This document shows, one piece after another, positions 18,632 through 28,072 of a stretch of 40,978 nucleotides of DNA. A program made the translations under genes and the position numbers. The DNA comes from Halorubrum sp. (GTDB lineage Archaea; Halobacteriota; Halobacteria; Halobacteriales; Haloferacaceae). The DNA lies in the NCBI GenBank assembly GCA_003554605.1, contig PWGU01000003.1:1-40978 (forward strand), read 5' to 3'. A model generated the notes under the pieces. That model had not been told where the DNA came from. It did not search any database and worked only from the letters and a program-made list of their open reading frames with translations. Every line of letters begins with the position of its first letter. The first letter of the stretch is position 1.

Positions 18632-19330
18632 ATGTCTATGAACAGCCGCCTTCTCTCCTCCCTGCTGTCCGGCAACGACGAACATGTCGCCGCGTTGACC
18701 GCGGAAGCGTTCGACAGCTGTCGAGAGGAACAGCACCCGCCGGTCGTCTCCGTCTGCTGTTCGGACTCCAGGGTTCCCCAGGAGGGAATGTTCACCACCA
18801 CCGACCCCGGCTTTCTGTTCACCGCCGGCAACATCGGCAACCGCGTCCGGGATCGCGTCGACGGCGAGGACGTACTCGACGGGAGCGTCGCCTATCCGCT
18901 CGCACACACAGACACCGAGGTCGTCGCCGTCGTCGGCCACACCGGTTGCGGCGCGGTCGGGGCCGCGATGATCGCTGCACAGGAGGGAACGTACCCGTCG
19001 GAACCGGGGGTTCGTGCCGACGTGGCCGAACTCGTCCCTATCGTCGAGGAGGGCCTCGACCATCCCGCTATCGACGTGACGGGCGGGTCGACGAGCGTTC
19101 ATAACCAACTCGTCGAATACAACGTCCACGAGCAGGTGTCGTTCGTTCTCGACAGCGACGAGGCCACCGACGCCGACGTCTATGGCTTCGTCTACGACTT
19201 TCACTGGGCCTACAGCGAACGCGACGGGGCCGTCTACCTGGTGAACGCCAACGGCGAACGCGACCCCGAGGCCCTCCGGGAGCTTGTCGACGACGGGCAG
19301 GAGGAACACGTACGGTCGCTGCTGGCGTGA
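18632..19330 (+). CDS. beta-class carbonic anhydrase
   Basis: VVSVCCSDSRVPQEGMF...FTAGNIGNRV...VVGHTGCGAV: beta-CA Zn ligands (C, D/R dyad, HxxC). Confidence 0.92.
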   Translation: MSMNSRLLSSLLSGNDEHVAALTAEAFDSCREEQHPPVVSVCCSDSRVPQEGMFTTTDPGFLFTAGNIGNRVRDRVDGEDVLDGSVAYPLAHTDTEVVAVVGHTGCGAVGAAMIAAQEGTYPSEPGVRADVAELVPIVEEGLDHPAIDVTGGSTSVHNQLVEYNVHEQVSFVLDSDEATDADVYGFVYDFHWAYSERDGAVYLVNANGERDPEALRELVDDGQEEHVRSLLA

Positions 19331-19527
19331 GCCCACACGCTCTGGGAGGAGCATTATGAGGGGATGGAGGACCGTCGGGACACGAGCCAACCCAAAAGCC
19401 AACACAGGACACTGACCGTGGCGAGCGGGATCAGGAACCCGTGCAGGCTGCCCGCGGATACGATCGGTAATATCCCTCGGCACCAGCCATCGACAGCGGG
19501 CAGATATCCGAGCAAACGTCCATTCTA

Positions 19528-19552
19528 AGCAATATTAGTGATCAATACTGCT
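19528..19552. promoter_or_regulatory. candidate operator upstream of the MFS gene
   Basis: AGCAATATT-AGTGATC-AATACTGCT, 8/9 inverted repeat with 7-nt spacer, about 50 nt before the GTG at 19605. Confidence 0.45.
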
Positions 19553-19604
19553 CGGACTGAACGGAATTCACATGGCTTTTGACGTATCAGCGAAACGCTA
19601 ACCT

Positions 19605-20894
19605 GTGACGCAGGTACCATCGGTCCGTGGCTCCCCTCGGAGAGGACTGGCTGCTGCGACGTTCGGATTTTTTATCGGATTCGCCGGTGTTGTCGTCTAC
19701 GGGCCGGCGGCCAGCCGATTCGAGGAGGCGATGGGACTGTCCGGGATCCTCCTCGGACTGTTGGTCGGTGCCCCCAACCTGATCGGATCGCTGATGCGGA
19801 TCCCCTTCGGCGCGTGGACCGACGATGTCGGGGCAAAAAAACCGTTCTTGATCCTGTTCGGATTATCGATCATCGGCCTGGCTGGATTGTCAACGATCCT
19901 CGTGCTGTTTTACCCCGATGGGCTGACGAGGGAGATGTATCCACTCATCTTCATCTTCGGCGCGTTGAGCGGGTGCGGGATCGGCGTCTTTTCGGTCGGA
20001 ACGACGCAGATCGCCTACTGGTATCCGGTCGAAAAACAGGGCACGGTACAGGCGATCTACGCCGGCCTCGGAAACAGCTCGCCCGGTGTTTTTACCGTGT
20101 TGATCCCGGTCGTCATCGCCGCGGTCGGTCTGACATGGACGTACGTCCTGTGGTTGGCGCTTCTCGTCGCCGGGATGGTTCTCTATGCAGTCGTCGCGGT
20201 CGATTCGTACTACTTCCAGTTGCGCAAGCAGGGGGTATCCGCCGAGAAGGCCGAAGATCGCGCGCGCGATCTGGGCCAGGAGCTGTTCCCGAGCGGTAAC
20301 GCGTTCCAGTCGCTCCGGGAAGCCGCATCGCTCTCACGGGTGTGGGCGCTCGTCGCGATGTATTTCGCATCCCTCGGCGGGTTTCTCGCGTTGACCGTCT
20401 GGTTTCCGTCGTACTGGATCTCCCTTCCCGGCTTGGACGCCAGCACGGCCGGCGTGTTGACCGCGCTGGCGTTTATTCTGCTGGCGACGTTCATTCGTAT
20501 CCCGGGCGGCAGGTTGAGCGACCGGATCGGCGGCGAACGGACCGCAATCTTGAGCTTTTCAGTCATCGGCATGGGGGCGCTCGTGCTGATGCTCACCCGG
20601 GATGTCATCGTCGCCGGCGGCGGAATGATACTGCTGGCGGTCGGGATCGGCATCGCCAACGCGGCTGTTTTTCAGCTGCTCCCACATTATGTACCGGAGG
20701 CCATCGGCGGTGCGTCGGGACTGATCGGTGGACTCGGTGCATTCGGTGGGTTTGCCATACCGCCGCTTCTGGGGTTGTTCGTGGATCTGTTCGGCGTGAC
20801 CGGATACGCAACGGGTTTCATCGTCTATCTCAGCCTTGGAATGCTCGGCGTGGGACTCTCCGGACTGTTGTATTTCGTTGTTGATCAGAAGTAA
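19605..20894 (+). CDS. MFS transporter (NarK/NNP-like)
   Basis: GTG start; 12-TM-like pattern, GFFIGFAGVVVYGPAASRF...RIPFGAWTDDVGAKKPF...RIPGGRLSDRIGGERT. Confidence 0.85.
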   Translation: MTQVPSVRGSPRRGLAAATFGFFIGFAGVVVYGPAASRFEEAMGLSGILLGLLVGAPNLIGSLMRIPFGAWTDDVGAKKPFLILFGLSIIGLAGLSTILVLFYPDGLTREMYPLIFIFGALSGCGIGVFSVGTTQIAYWYPVEKQGTVQAIYAGLGNSSPGVFTVLIPVVIAAVGLTWTYVLWLALLVAGMVLYAVVAVDSYYFQLRKQGVSAEKAEDRARDLGQELFPSGNAFQSLREAASLSRVWALVAMYFASLGGFLALTVWFPSYWISLPGLDASTAGVLTALAFILLATFIRIPGGRLSDRIGGERTAILSFSVIGMGALVLMLTRDVIVAGGGMILLAVGIGIANAAVFQLLPHYVPEAIGGASGLIGGLGAFGGFAIPPLLGLFVDLFGVTGYATGFIVYLSLGMLGVGLSGLLYFVVDQK

Positions 20895-21040
20895 GGCCCC
20901 CTCGTTCGAGGTGGATCACGGCCGTAGGAAGGGGCGTTATATGAAAATTACTCAGCCGTCATCGAATGGGAGTATATAAGGATAGAAGCGTGCAGGACGT
21001 CGCCGAAATCCGGTACGTCCCAGTTGTAGCGACGCCTGAC

Positions 21041-21517
21041 TTATGCGTCGAGGACGTCGTCGTACTCACCGGCGTCGACGCGGTCGTCGAACGTCCGGGC
21101 GTCTTCGCCCTCGATGGTGACGCCGAGGGAGGCGCACGTGCCGCCAACCTCCTTGGCGGCGTTCTTCGTGTCGTACGCGAGCAGGTCCGAGGACTTCTGC
21201 TCGGCGACCTTCTTCACCTGTTCGATCGACATGTCGGCGACGAAGTCCTTCTGTGGCTCGCCAGAGCCCGTTTCGAAGCCGACCTCATCTTTGATGAGTT
21301 CGGCCGTCGGCGGCACGCCGACCTCAATGGTGAACGAGCCGTCGTCCTCGTACTCGACGGTGATGGGGACCTCCATGCCGTCGAAGGCGGCGGTCTCCTC
21401 GTTGATCTGGTTGACGACGTCCTGCACGTCCACGGGCGTCGGGCCGAGCTCCGGACCGAGCGGCGGTCCGGGGTTGGCCTGCCCGCCGGGGACGAGCGCT
21501 TCGATAGTTCCAGCCAT
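21041..21517 (-). CDS. rpl11: ribosomal protein L11 (uL11)
   Basis: MAGTIEALVPGGQANPGPPLGPELGPTPVDVQDVVNQINEET...: uL11 N-terminal signature. Confidence 0.96.
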   Translation of the reverse strand: MAGTIEALVPGGQANPGPPLGPELGPTPVDVQDVVNQINEETAAFDGMEVPITVEYEDDGSFTIEVGVPPTAELIKDEVGFETGSGEPQKDFVADMSIEQVKKVAEQKSSDLLAYDTKNAAKEVGGTCASLGVTIEGEDARTFDDRVDAGEYDDVLDA

Positions 21518-21594
21518 GTCTGTACGGACCCGGTGACGACTTTTAACGGTTGTTCTTTCACGCGCGGGGCGCGAGGGGTTCACACGGGGTCGAT

Positions 21595-22956
21595 TCACGC
21601 CTCGGCGGCGAACCGCCCGGGCAGGAACGTCCCGGTCTCCCGGCGAACCCCGACGAGCAACACGAGCCCCGCGAGCAGCGGAATGATCGCACAGGCCGCA
21701 TAGATCGGCGTGAAGCCGACCCACTCGATGAGCGGCAACGAGACCATCGGCCCCAACCCGCCGCCCACGTCGCCGAGGACGTTGTTCGTCCCCGACGCCC
21801 GACCCATTCGCTCGTCGGGCGTGAGGTCGGCCAAAAGCGCCATCATCGGCCCGCTCGTCCCGCCCTGGCCCGCGCCGATGAAGAGGCAGGCCAACGCGAG
21901 GTCGACCGTGGACCCCGCCCGGGCTAAGAGTAGGAACCCGGCGAACGACACGACGAGAAAGACGAGCAGGATAGGGGTACGGGACTCACGCGAGTCGGAG
22001 ATCCGGCCGCCGGCGAGCATGAACACCGACGCGGAGATCACCGTCCCCGCCATGAACACTCCCGAGGTCCCCTGTGCGTCGAGCCCGAGCAACGAGATGT
22101 CGTTCGCCCCGAGGAACAACACGAGGGTGGCGAACAGCGCGCCGATGTAGGCGAACATGAGCCCGAAGTTGACGAGCCCGACGGTGAGCGCCGGGATCGA
22201 CGTTTCGACGTCCCACGGCTTTATCGACGACTTCTTCGCGCCGCTCGTGACGTGCGTTTCCGGGACGAGTTTATACGCGACGACGCTCGCGAGGAGCGCG
22301 AACGCGGCGGCGGCGGCGAACGCCGCGACGTTGCCGGCGAGCGAGGAGACGACCCCGCCGAGGACGAGCCCGGCCGGAAAGCCCATCGTGATCCCCCCGC
22401 GGACGACGCCCATGTTCGTCCCGCGATCGCTGCCGTCGGAGACGTCTGCCGCGATGGTGTAGGCGGTGGCGAACACCGCGGCGGAGCCCAGCCCCCAGAG
22501 GATCCGCGCGAGGAGGAACCACGTCTCCGGGGCGACGACGAGCGCGATGGGGGCGAACCACTGCTCGGCCCCGATGACGACCGAGCCGACCGCAACGGTC
22601 GGCAGCGCCTCCGCGACCCACCGAAGCGACTCCGCCGGCGGCATGAGCAGCGCGACGACGTAGCCGAGCGTCGCGATCCCCTCGATGAGCAGGCCGTAGA
22701 CGAACGGCTTGCGGGTCCCGTAGCGGTCGACGAGCGCCCCCGCCGGCGCGTTGGCAACGAGCCGGACCCAGCGGTTCGCCGAGAGGATCACCCCGACCAT
22801 GAACGCCGAGATCCCCAACACGGCTCCGAGGTTCGGGAGGATCGGAAAGACGACGCCGCCGCCGAAGCCGACGAAGAACGTGCTGGCGATGACGGCGAGC
22901 AGCACCGTCGGCGGGCGGGAGAACCCGAAAGTCGGTAGCCGTCCCACGCCGGTCAC
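21595..22956 (-). CDS. MFS transporter (efflux-type)
   Basis: GVVFPILPNLGAVLGISAFMVGVILSANRWVRLVANAPAGALVDRYGTRKPF: MFS motif A; GTGA overlap with the TetR stop. Confidence 0.87.
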   Translation of the reverse strand: MTGVGRLPTFGFSRPPTVLLAVIASTFFVGFGGGVVFPILPNLGAVLGISAFMVGVILSANRWVRLVANAPAGALVDRYGTRKPFVYGLLIEGIATLGYVVALLMPPAESLRWVAEALPTVAVGSVVIGAEQWFAPIALVVAPETWFLLARILWGLGSAAVFATAYTIAADVSDGSDRGTNMGVVRGGITMGFPAGLVLGGVVSSLAGNVAAFAAAAAFALLASVVAYKLVPETHVTSGAKKSSIKPWDVETSIPALTVGLVNFGLMFAYIGALFATLVLFLGANDISLLGLDAQGTSGVFMAGTVISASVFMLAGGRISDSRESRTPILLVFLVVSFAGFLLLARAGSTVDLALACLFIGAGQGGTSGPMMALLADLTPDERMGRASGTNNVLGDVGGGLGPMVSLPLIEWVGFTPIYAACAIIPLLAGLVLLVGVRRETGTFLPGRFAAEA

Positions 22957-23723
22957 CCGTCCGCGCGGTCGTCGCCCTCGGCGGTACCCTCATCGTCGCC
23001 CTCGGCGGTACCCTCATCGTCGCCCTCGGCGGCGTGCTCCTCCGCGACACCCTCGCTCGGGCCGCCGCCGGTGCGCGCGGGCATCGACGCGATCGTTTCG
23101 TCGATCGTCGGCAGGTCAGTTCCCTCGGTGAGCAGCGGTTCGATGACCCGGCTGACCGTCGCTTCGGCCACCGCCCGGGTGTAGGCCGTGCCGCCGGGTT
23201 CGACGCCGCGCATCGTGATCTGTCTCGTGCGGGCCCCATCGAGCGTCGCCACGACCAACGCGGCGGTCCGTTCGACGTCGACCTCACGGAAGACGCCGGC
23301 GGCGATGCCGTCGGTGAGGATCTCCGCGATGGTCCCCCGCAGGAGTTCGTCGCTTCGGACCAGCTGTTCGTGGATCCGCTCGTTGAACGGCCCCTGCGAG
23401 CGAAGCTCCAGGAGGCCGATATGAAACGATTCCCGGTCCGTCTCGTCGCTCTCGAAGACGAACCAACAGACCATCTCCATCAGCCGCTCGACCGGGGGAC
23501 GGTTCCCACGCTCGGCAACCCGTCGCTCGAAATCGGAGATCGCGCGTTCGAGAAAGGTGACGAGGAGGTCCTCTTTGGTGTCGTAGTGGTAATGAAGCAG
23601 CGACTTGCTCTTTTCACACTCGTCGGCGACCTTCTGCATCGTCAGCCCGCCGTAGCCGTGTGCACAGAGCGCCCGATAGACGCCGTCCATGATCGCGTCG
23701 GCCGTCGGCCGCCCCTCGCTCAT
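22953..23723 (-). CDS. TetR/AcrR-family transcriptional regulator
   Basis: GVYRALCAHGYGGLTMQKVADECEKSKSLLHYHYDTKEDLLVTFLERAI: TetR HTH; repetitive acidic C-terminus. Confidence 0.92.
   Translation of the reverse strand: MSEGRPTADAIMDGVYRALCAHGYGGLTMQKVADECEKSKSLLHYHYDTKEDLLVTFLERAISDFERRVAERGNRPPVERLMEMVCWFVFESDETDRESFHIGLLELRSQGPFNERIHEQLVRSDELLRGTIAEILTDGIAAGVFREVDVERTAALVVATLDGARTRQITMRGVEPGGTAYTRAVAEATVSRVIEPLLTEGTDLPTIDETIASMPARTGGGPSEGVAEEHAAEGDDEGTAEGDDEGTAEGDDRADG
22971..23032. repeat. 24-bp tandem repeat (about 2.6 copies) inside the TetR gene 3' end
   Basis: gtcgccctcggcggtaccctcatc at 22971-22994 and 22995-23018, then gtcgccctcggcgg at 23019-23032; encodes (DDEGTAEG)n. Confidence 0.95.
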
Positions 23724-23727
23724 TGAT

Positions 23728-23745
23728 TGACTGACTGGTCAGTCA
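23728..23745. promoter_or_regulatory. candidate TetR operator
   Basis: TGACTGAC-TG-GTCAGTCA: perfect 8-bp inverted repeat, 2-nt spacer, starting 5 nt upstream of the TetR start codon (CAT at 23721-23723). Confidence 0.75.
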
Positions 23746-23848
23746 GCAGCGAGTATAGTCCTATCGATACACGCCATCCCTGCCGGACGTCGCGGTCGCT
23801 CACGGTCGAGATCGTTCGAAAAAGCCGATACCTCCGTAGTCCGTCGAC

Positions 23849-24043
23849 TTACAGGCGCGTGACGTTGGTCGCGCGGGGGCCCTTGTCGGCCTCCTCGATG
23901 TCGAACTCGACCTCCTGTCCCTCCTCGAGATCCGGGCCGCCGACGTCTTCCATGTGGAAGAACACGTCCTCGTCCGCGTCGTCAGTTTCGATGAATCCGT
24001 AGCCGCCAGTGTCGTTGAAGAAATCAACCTTCCCTTTCGCCAT
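23849..24043 (-). CDS. cold-shock domain protein (CspA-like)
   Basis: [64 protein letters not shown]. Confidence 0.95.
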   Translation of the reverse strand: MAKGKVDFFNDTGGYGFIETDDADEDVFFHMEDVGGPDLEEGQEVEFDIEEADKGPRATNVTRL

Positions 24044-24232
24044 TGCAACTGTACGAGGACGCCACCGACGTATAAGGGTTCCGTCAAGCGCGGATGCATG
24101 AGAACTCCCCACACAGCATATGTAAGAAGGATCCGAAGGACACGCGGATCGGAATCGAAGGAGCGGCGGTCCGATAGCCTACCCCACCGCGTTAGAAACT
24201 ACTATACGACCCCGCTTCTGAACGACATACGT

Positions 24233-24658
24233 ATGAGTCAGTCGTACAATCGGGGCCTCATCGAGGACTTCAGCCGATGGCGGGAGTTCTCGGCGGGGAT
24301 GTGGGCGTGGATATTCCACAAATTCACCGGCTGGGTGCTCGTGGGATACCTCTTCACGCACATCGCCGTGTTGAGCACCGCGATCCCGGCTGCGGGCCAG
24401 GAGGCGGCCGTGTTACAGGCCGGCGACGACGTCTATACCCAGACGATCGTCACGCTCGAGGAGCTGCTTCTCGTGCGTATCCTGGAGGTCGGACTCCTCG
24501 CAGTGGCGGTCTTTCACATCCTCAACGGAACCCGGCTCCTCTTAGTCGACCTCGGTATCGGACTGGAATCACAGGACAAGAGCTTCTACGCGTCGCTCAT
24601 CCTCACGGGAGCGATCACCGTCGCGTCCGTACCGACGTTCATCGCGGGGGCGTTCTAA
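24233..24658 (+). CDS. sdhC: succinate dehydrogenase cytochrome b subunit
   Basis: [47 protein letters not shown]; first gene of the sdh operon. Confidence 0.9.
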   Translation: MSQSYNRGLIEDFSRWREFSAGMWAWIFHKFTGWVLVGYLFTHIAVLSTAIPAAGQEAAVLQAGDDVYTQTIVTLEELLLVRILEVGLLAVAVFHILNGTRLLLVDLGIGLESQDKSFYASLILTGAITVASVPTFIAGAF

Positions 24659-24659
24659 G

Positions 24660-25031
24660 ATGGCCGAACGCTACTCCTCGTTCCAGCAGGGCGGAACGAT
24701 GTGGCTGCTCCAGCGGCTCACGGCGGCGTTCCTCGTCGTGGTGCTCTCGTTCCACTTCTTCCTGCTCCACTTCGTCCACCACGCCGATGAGGTCTCGTTC
24801 CTCATGAGCGCGGGCCGGATGGAGACCTGGAGCTACTACTCGCTCATGATCCTGTTCTTATTGACCGCGACGTTCCACGGCGTGAACGGCGTCTACAACG
24901 CGCTCATCAACCAGGGCCTGAGCGGCACGAAGCGGACCGTGATCAAGTGGACGCTGATCCTCGCGAGCGTCATCCTCATCGTGCAGGGTATCCGCACCGC
25001 GAACGCGTGGGCGGGGATCCCGCTCTACTGA
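24660..25031 (+). CDS. sdhD: succinate dehydrogenase membrane anchor subunit
   Basis: MAERYSSFQQGGTMWLLQRLTAAFLVVVLSFHFFLLHFVHH; 1-nt gap after sdhC. Confidence 0.9.
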   Translation: MAERYSSFQQGGTMWLLQRLTAAFLVVVLSFHFFLLHFVHHADEVSFLMSAGRMETWSYYSLMILFLLTATFHGVNGVYNALINQGLSGTKRTVIKWTLILASVILIVQGIRTANAWAGIPLY

Positions 25032-25056
25032 TTATGCTGGCATCACAACACCACCC

Positions 25057-25953
25057 ATGAGCACGCAAGTTCCCGAACAACCGGAGGAATCGACCGAGTC
25101 GGCCGCGGAGACCGAGACACAGATACCCTCGAAGGGGGACGCCCGGCGCGAGGAGAAGCGCCGGCGCGCGGCCGAACGGCGGGCCCAGAAGCAGGCCGAG
25201 GAGGCCGAACGGGCGGCCGCCGATGAGGACACGATCGAGTTGAAGGTCTTCCGATATGACCCCGAAGTCGAGGGAAAACAGGAGCCGCGGTTCGACACGT
25301 TCCACGTCCCCTTCACGAAGGGGATGACCGTCCTCGACGCGCTCATGTACGCCCGCGACACCTACGACTCCTCGCTTACCTTCCGGCACTCCTGTCGGCA
25401 GGCGATCTGTGGGTCGGACGCGATGTTCGTCAACGGCAGCCAGAAGCTCGCGTGTAAGACCCAGATATCGGAGCTGCAGGAGCCGATCCGCGTCGAGCCG
25501 CTCCCGCACGCCGAGGTGACGAAGGACCTCGTCATCGAGATGGAGCACTTCTACGAGCAGATGCACGCGGTCGAACCCTACTTCCAGACGAACGAGCTTC
25601 CCGACGGCGAGTTGGAGGAGCAGCGGCAGTCACGGGAGAACCGCGAGAAGATCAAGATGTCCACGCGCTGTATCTGGTGTAGCGCCTGTATGTCCTCGTG
25701 TAACATCGCCGCCGGCGACAACGAGTACCTCGGGCCGGCCGCGATCAACAAGGCCTACCGGTTCGCGATGGACGAACGCGAGGGCGAGGACATCAAACAG
25801 AAGCGCCTGGAGATCATCGAGCAGGAACACGGCGTCTGGCGGTGTCAGACCCAGTTCTCCTGTACGGAGGTCTGTCCGAAGGACATTCCGCTCACCGAGC
25901 ACATCCAGGAGTTGAAGCGCGAAGCGGTCAAAAACAACCTCAAGTTCTGGTGA
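25057..25953 (+). CDS. sdhB: succinate dehydrogenase iron-sulfur subunit
   Basis: FRHSCRQAICGSDAMFVNGSQKLACKTQ; RCIWCSACMSSCNIAA; FSCTEVCPKDIPLTEHI; highly charged N-terminal extension of about 60 aa. Confidence 0.95.
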   Translation: MSTQVPEQPEESTESAAETETQIPSKGDARREEKRRRAAERRAQKQAEEAERAAADEDTIELKVFRYDPEVEGKQEPRFDTFHVPFTKGMTVLDALMYARDTYDSSLTFRHSCRQAICGSDAMFVNGSQKLACKTQISELQEPIRVEPLPHAEVTKDLVIEMEHFYEQMHAVEPYFQTNELPDGELEEQRQSRENREKIKMSTRCIWCSACMSSCNIAAGDNEYLGPAAINKAYRFAMDEREGEDIKQKRLEIIEQEHGVWRCQTQFSCTEVCPKDIPLTEHIQELKREAVKNNLKFW

Positions 25954-26006
25954 GCGTCGCAAACACGTTCAAGAGCATCCAGACCTAACCACTTATCATA
26001 CAACCC

Positions 26007-27836
26007 ATGCACGAACACGACGTCATCGTGGTCGGCGCCGGAGGGGCGGGCCTTCGGGCGGCGATCGCGGCACAGGAGGCGGGCGCTGACGCGGCGATCG
26101 TCTCGAAGTTGCACCCGGTTCGATCACACACCGGTGCCGCCGAGGGCGGAATCAACGCAGCGCTACGCGAGGCGGACTCCTGGGAGGATCACGCCTACGA
26201 CACGATGAAAGGCTCCGACTACCTCGGGGACGCTCCCGCCGTCGAGGCGCTCTGTAAGGGCAGCCCCGAGGAGGTCATCACCCTCGAACACTGGGGGATG
26301 CCCTTCTCGCGCGAGGAGGACGGCCGCGTCTCACAGCGCCCCTTCGGCGGGCTCTCGTTCCCGCGGACGACCTACGCGGGCGCGGAGACGGGTCACCAGA
26401 TGCTCCACGCGATGTACGAGCAGGTCGTCAAACGGGGGATCACGGTCTATGACGAATGGCACGTGATGGACCTCGCGGTCACCGACGAGGAGGATCCGGA
26501 GGATCGAACCTGTTACGGGGTCGTCGCCTACGACATCGCGAGCGGCGAGATCAGCGGCTTCCGCGCGAACGACGGGGTCATCCTCGCGACGGGCGGGATG
26601 GGACAGGTCTATGACCACACGACGAACGCGGTCGCGAACACCGGCGACGGCGTGGCGATGGCCTACCGCGCGGGCGTCCCGATGGAGGACATGGAGTTCA
26701 TCCAGTTCCACCCGACGACGCTGCCCTCCACGGGTGTGCTCATCTCCGAGGGGGTCCGCGGCGAGGGTGGGATCCTGTATAACGCCGAGGGTGAGCGATT
26801 CATGTTCGAACACGGCTACGCGAACAACGCCGGCGAACTCGCCTCCCGTGACGTCGTCTCCCGCGCGGAGTTGACGGAGGTCAACGAGGGCCGCGGGATC
26901 GAAGACGAGTACGTCCACCTCGATATGCGCCACCTCGGCGAGGAGCGCATCATCGACCGGTTGGAGAACATCCTGCACCTCGCGGAGGACTTCGAGGGTG
27001 CCGACGGGCTCACCGAGCCGATGCCCGTCAAGCCCGGCCAGCACTACGGGATGGGCGGCGTCGAGACGAACGAACACGGCGAGACCTGCATCAGCGGCCT
27101 GTATGCGGTCGGCGAGTGTGCCTGTGCGTCGGTGCACGGCGCGAATCGACTGGGCGGGAACGCCCTGCCCGAGCTCATCGTCTTCGGCAAGCGGGCGGGC
27201 CGCCACGCCGCCGGCGACGACCTCGGTGAGGCGGAGATCCCGACCGGCAAGACCGGCGAGTACGAGATGGCCGACTACGAGTTCGAGACGGAACTCGGCG
27301 AGTTGGGCGGAACGAGCCCCGCGGCCGCCGACGGTGGCGCGGTCGTTACGGACCCCGAGACCGTCCTCTCGGCCGCGGTCCAGCGGGCGGAAGCGTACGT
27401 CGAGGAGCTGATGGACCGGCGCGGGCGCAACCACGCGGAGATCCGCTCGGCCGTCCAGAAGACGATGACCCAACACGTCAACGTGTTCCGCGAGGAACCG
27501 GGGCTCAAGCAGGCGTTGGAGGACATCCAGGAGGCCCGCGAGGCGTACAAGGACGTCGCCGTCTCGGACCCCTCCCGGACGTACAACACCGACCTGATCC
27601 ACACGATGGAGACGCGAAACCTGCTTGACATCGCGGAGGCGCTGACGATGGGCGCGCTCGCGCGCAAGGAGTTCCGCGGCGCCCACTGGCGCAAGGAGAA
27701 TCAGATCCGCGACGACGAGGAGTGGCTCAAACACACGATGGTCTCGTGGAACGATGGCGAGCCGGAGCTGTGGTATAAACCCGTCATCCTTGAGGGCGAG
27801 AACAAGACGTACGAGCCGAAGGTCCGGTCCTACTGA
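26007..27836 (+). CDS. sdhA: succinate dehydrogenase flavoprotein subunit
   Basis: HDVIVVGAGGAGLRAAIAAQEAG...KLHPVRSHTGAAEGGINAAL...QFHPTTLPSTGVLISEGVRGEGG. Confidence 0.96.
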   Translation: MHEHDVIVVGAGGAGLRAAIAAQEAGADAAIVSKLHPVRSHTGAAEGGINAALREADSWEDHAYDTMKGSDYLGDAPAVEALCKGSPEEVITLEHWGMPFSREEDGRVSQRPFGGLSFPRTTYAGAETGHQMLHAMYEQVVKRGITVYDEWHVMDLAVTDEEDPEDRTCYGVVAYDIASGEISGFRANDGVILATGGMGQVYDHTTNAVANTGDGVAMAYRAGVPMEDMEFIQFHPTTLPSTGVLISEGVRGEGGILYNAEGERFMFEHGYANNAGELASRDVVSRAELTEVNEGRGIEDEYVHLDMRHLGEERIIDRLENILHLAEDFEGADGLTEPMPVKPGQHYGMGGVETNEHGETCISGLYAVGECACASVHGANRLGGNALPELIVFGKRAGRHAAGDDLGEAEIPTGKTGEYEMADYEFETELGELGGTSPAAADGGAVVTDPETVLSAAVQRAEAYVEELMDRRGRNHAEIRSAVQKTMTQHVNVFREEPGLKQALEDIQEAREAYKDVAVSDPSRTYNTDLIHTMETRNLLDIAEALTMGALARKEFRGAHWRKENQIRDDEEWLKHTMVSWNDGEPELWYKPVILEGENKTYEPKVRSY

Positions 27837-28015
27837 GCCGGCGGGCCAGCCGCACGGATCCATCACCGTCGATCCGGATCCCTCACGGTTTCATATCCGT
27901 CAGGGGTCGAAAACGGTCGCCCTTCGGACGGAAACAGGGGTGTAATAAGGCCGTCTGCTGCCGACGATTGTATATTGAACGGCCAAAATCGGCGCTTTTG
28001 AGCTCTCTTGTGGTG

Positions 28016-28055
28016 TTTCGACGATCGTTGAATAGGGGGTTTATTATCGTCGAAA
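28016..28055. promoter_or_regulatory. 10-bp inverted repeat flanking a TATA-like box upstream of the small HTH gene
   Basis: TTTCGACGAT (28016-28025) ... ATCGTCGAAA (28046-28055), perfect arms, 20-nt spacer containing gggggtttatt; ATG at 28073. Confidence 0.6.
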
Positions 28056-28072
28056 TACTAAGTCCAACCAAG

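Noticed and set aside
19354-19515. 53-aa minus-strand membrane-like ORF with TTG start
   Set aside because: Hydrophobic and suggestive, but no good start or homologue I recognise; kept only as supporting evidence for a possible remnant, not called as a CDS.
20966-21703. Plus-strand ORF preceded by a good TATA-like tatataagg (about 20973-20981)
   Set aside because: Antisense to rpl11 and clearly a shadow translation; an antisense RNA from the TATA-like box is possible but has no further sequence support.
25057-25250. Charged N-terminal extension of SdhB
   Set aside because: Looks unusual next to bacterial SdhB, but similar extensions are familiar in haloarchaeal SdhB, so not treated as novel.
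26331-27866. 511-aa minus-strand ORF
   Set aside because: Antisense to sdhA; shadow ORF from GC-rich third positions.
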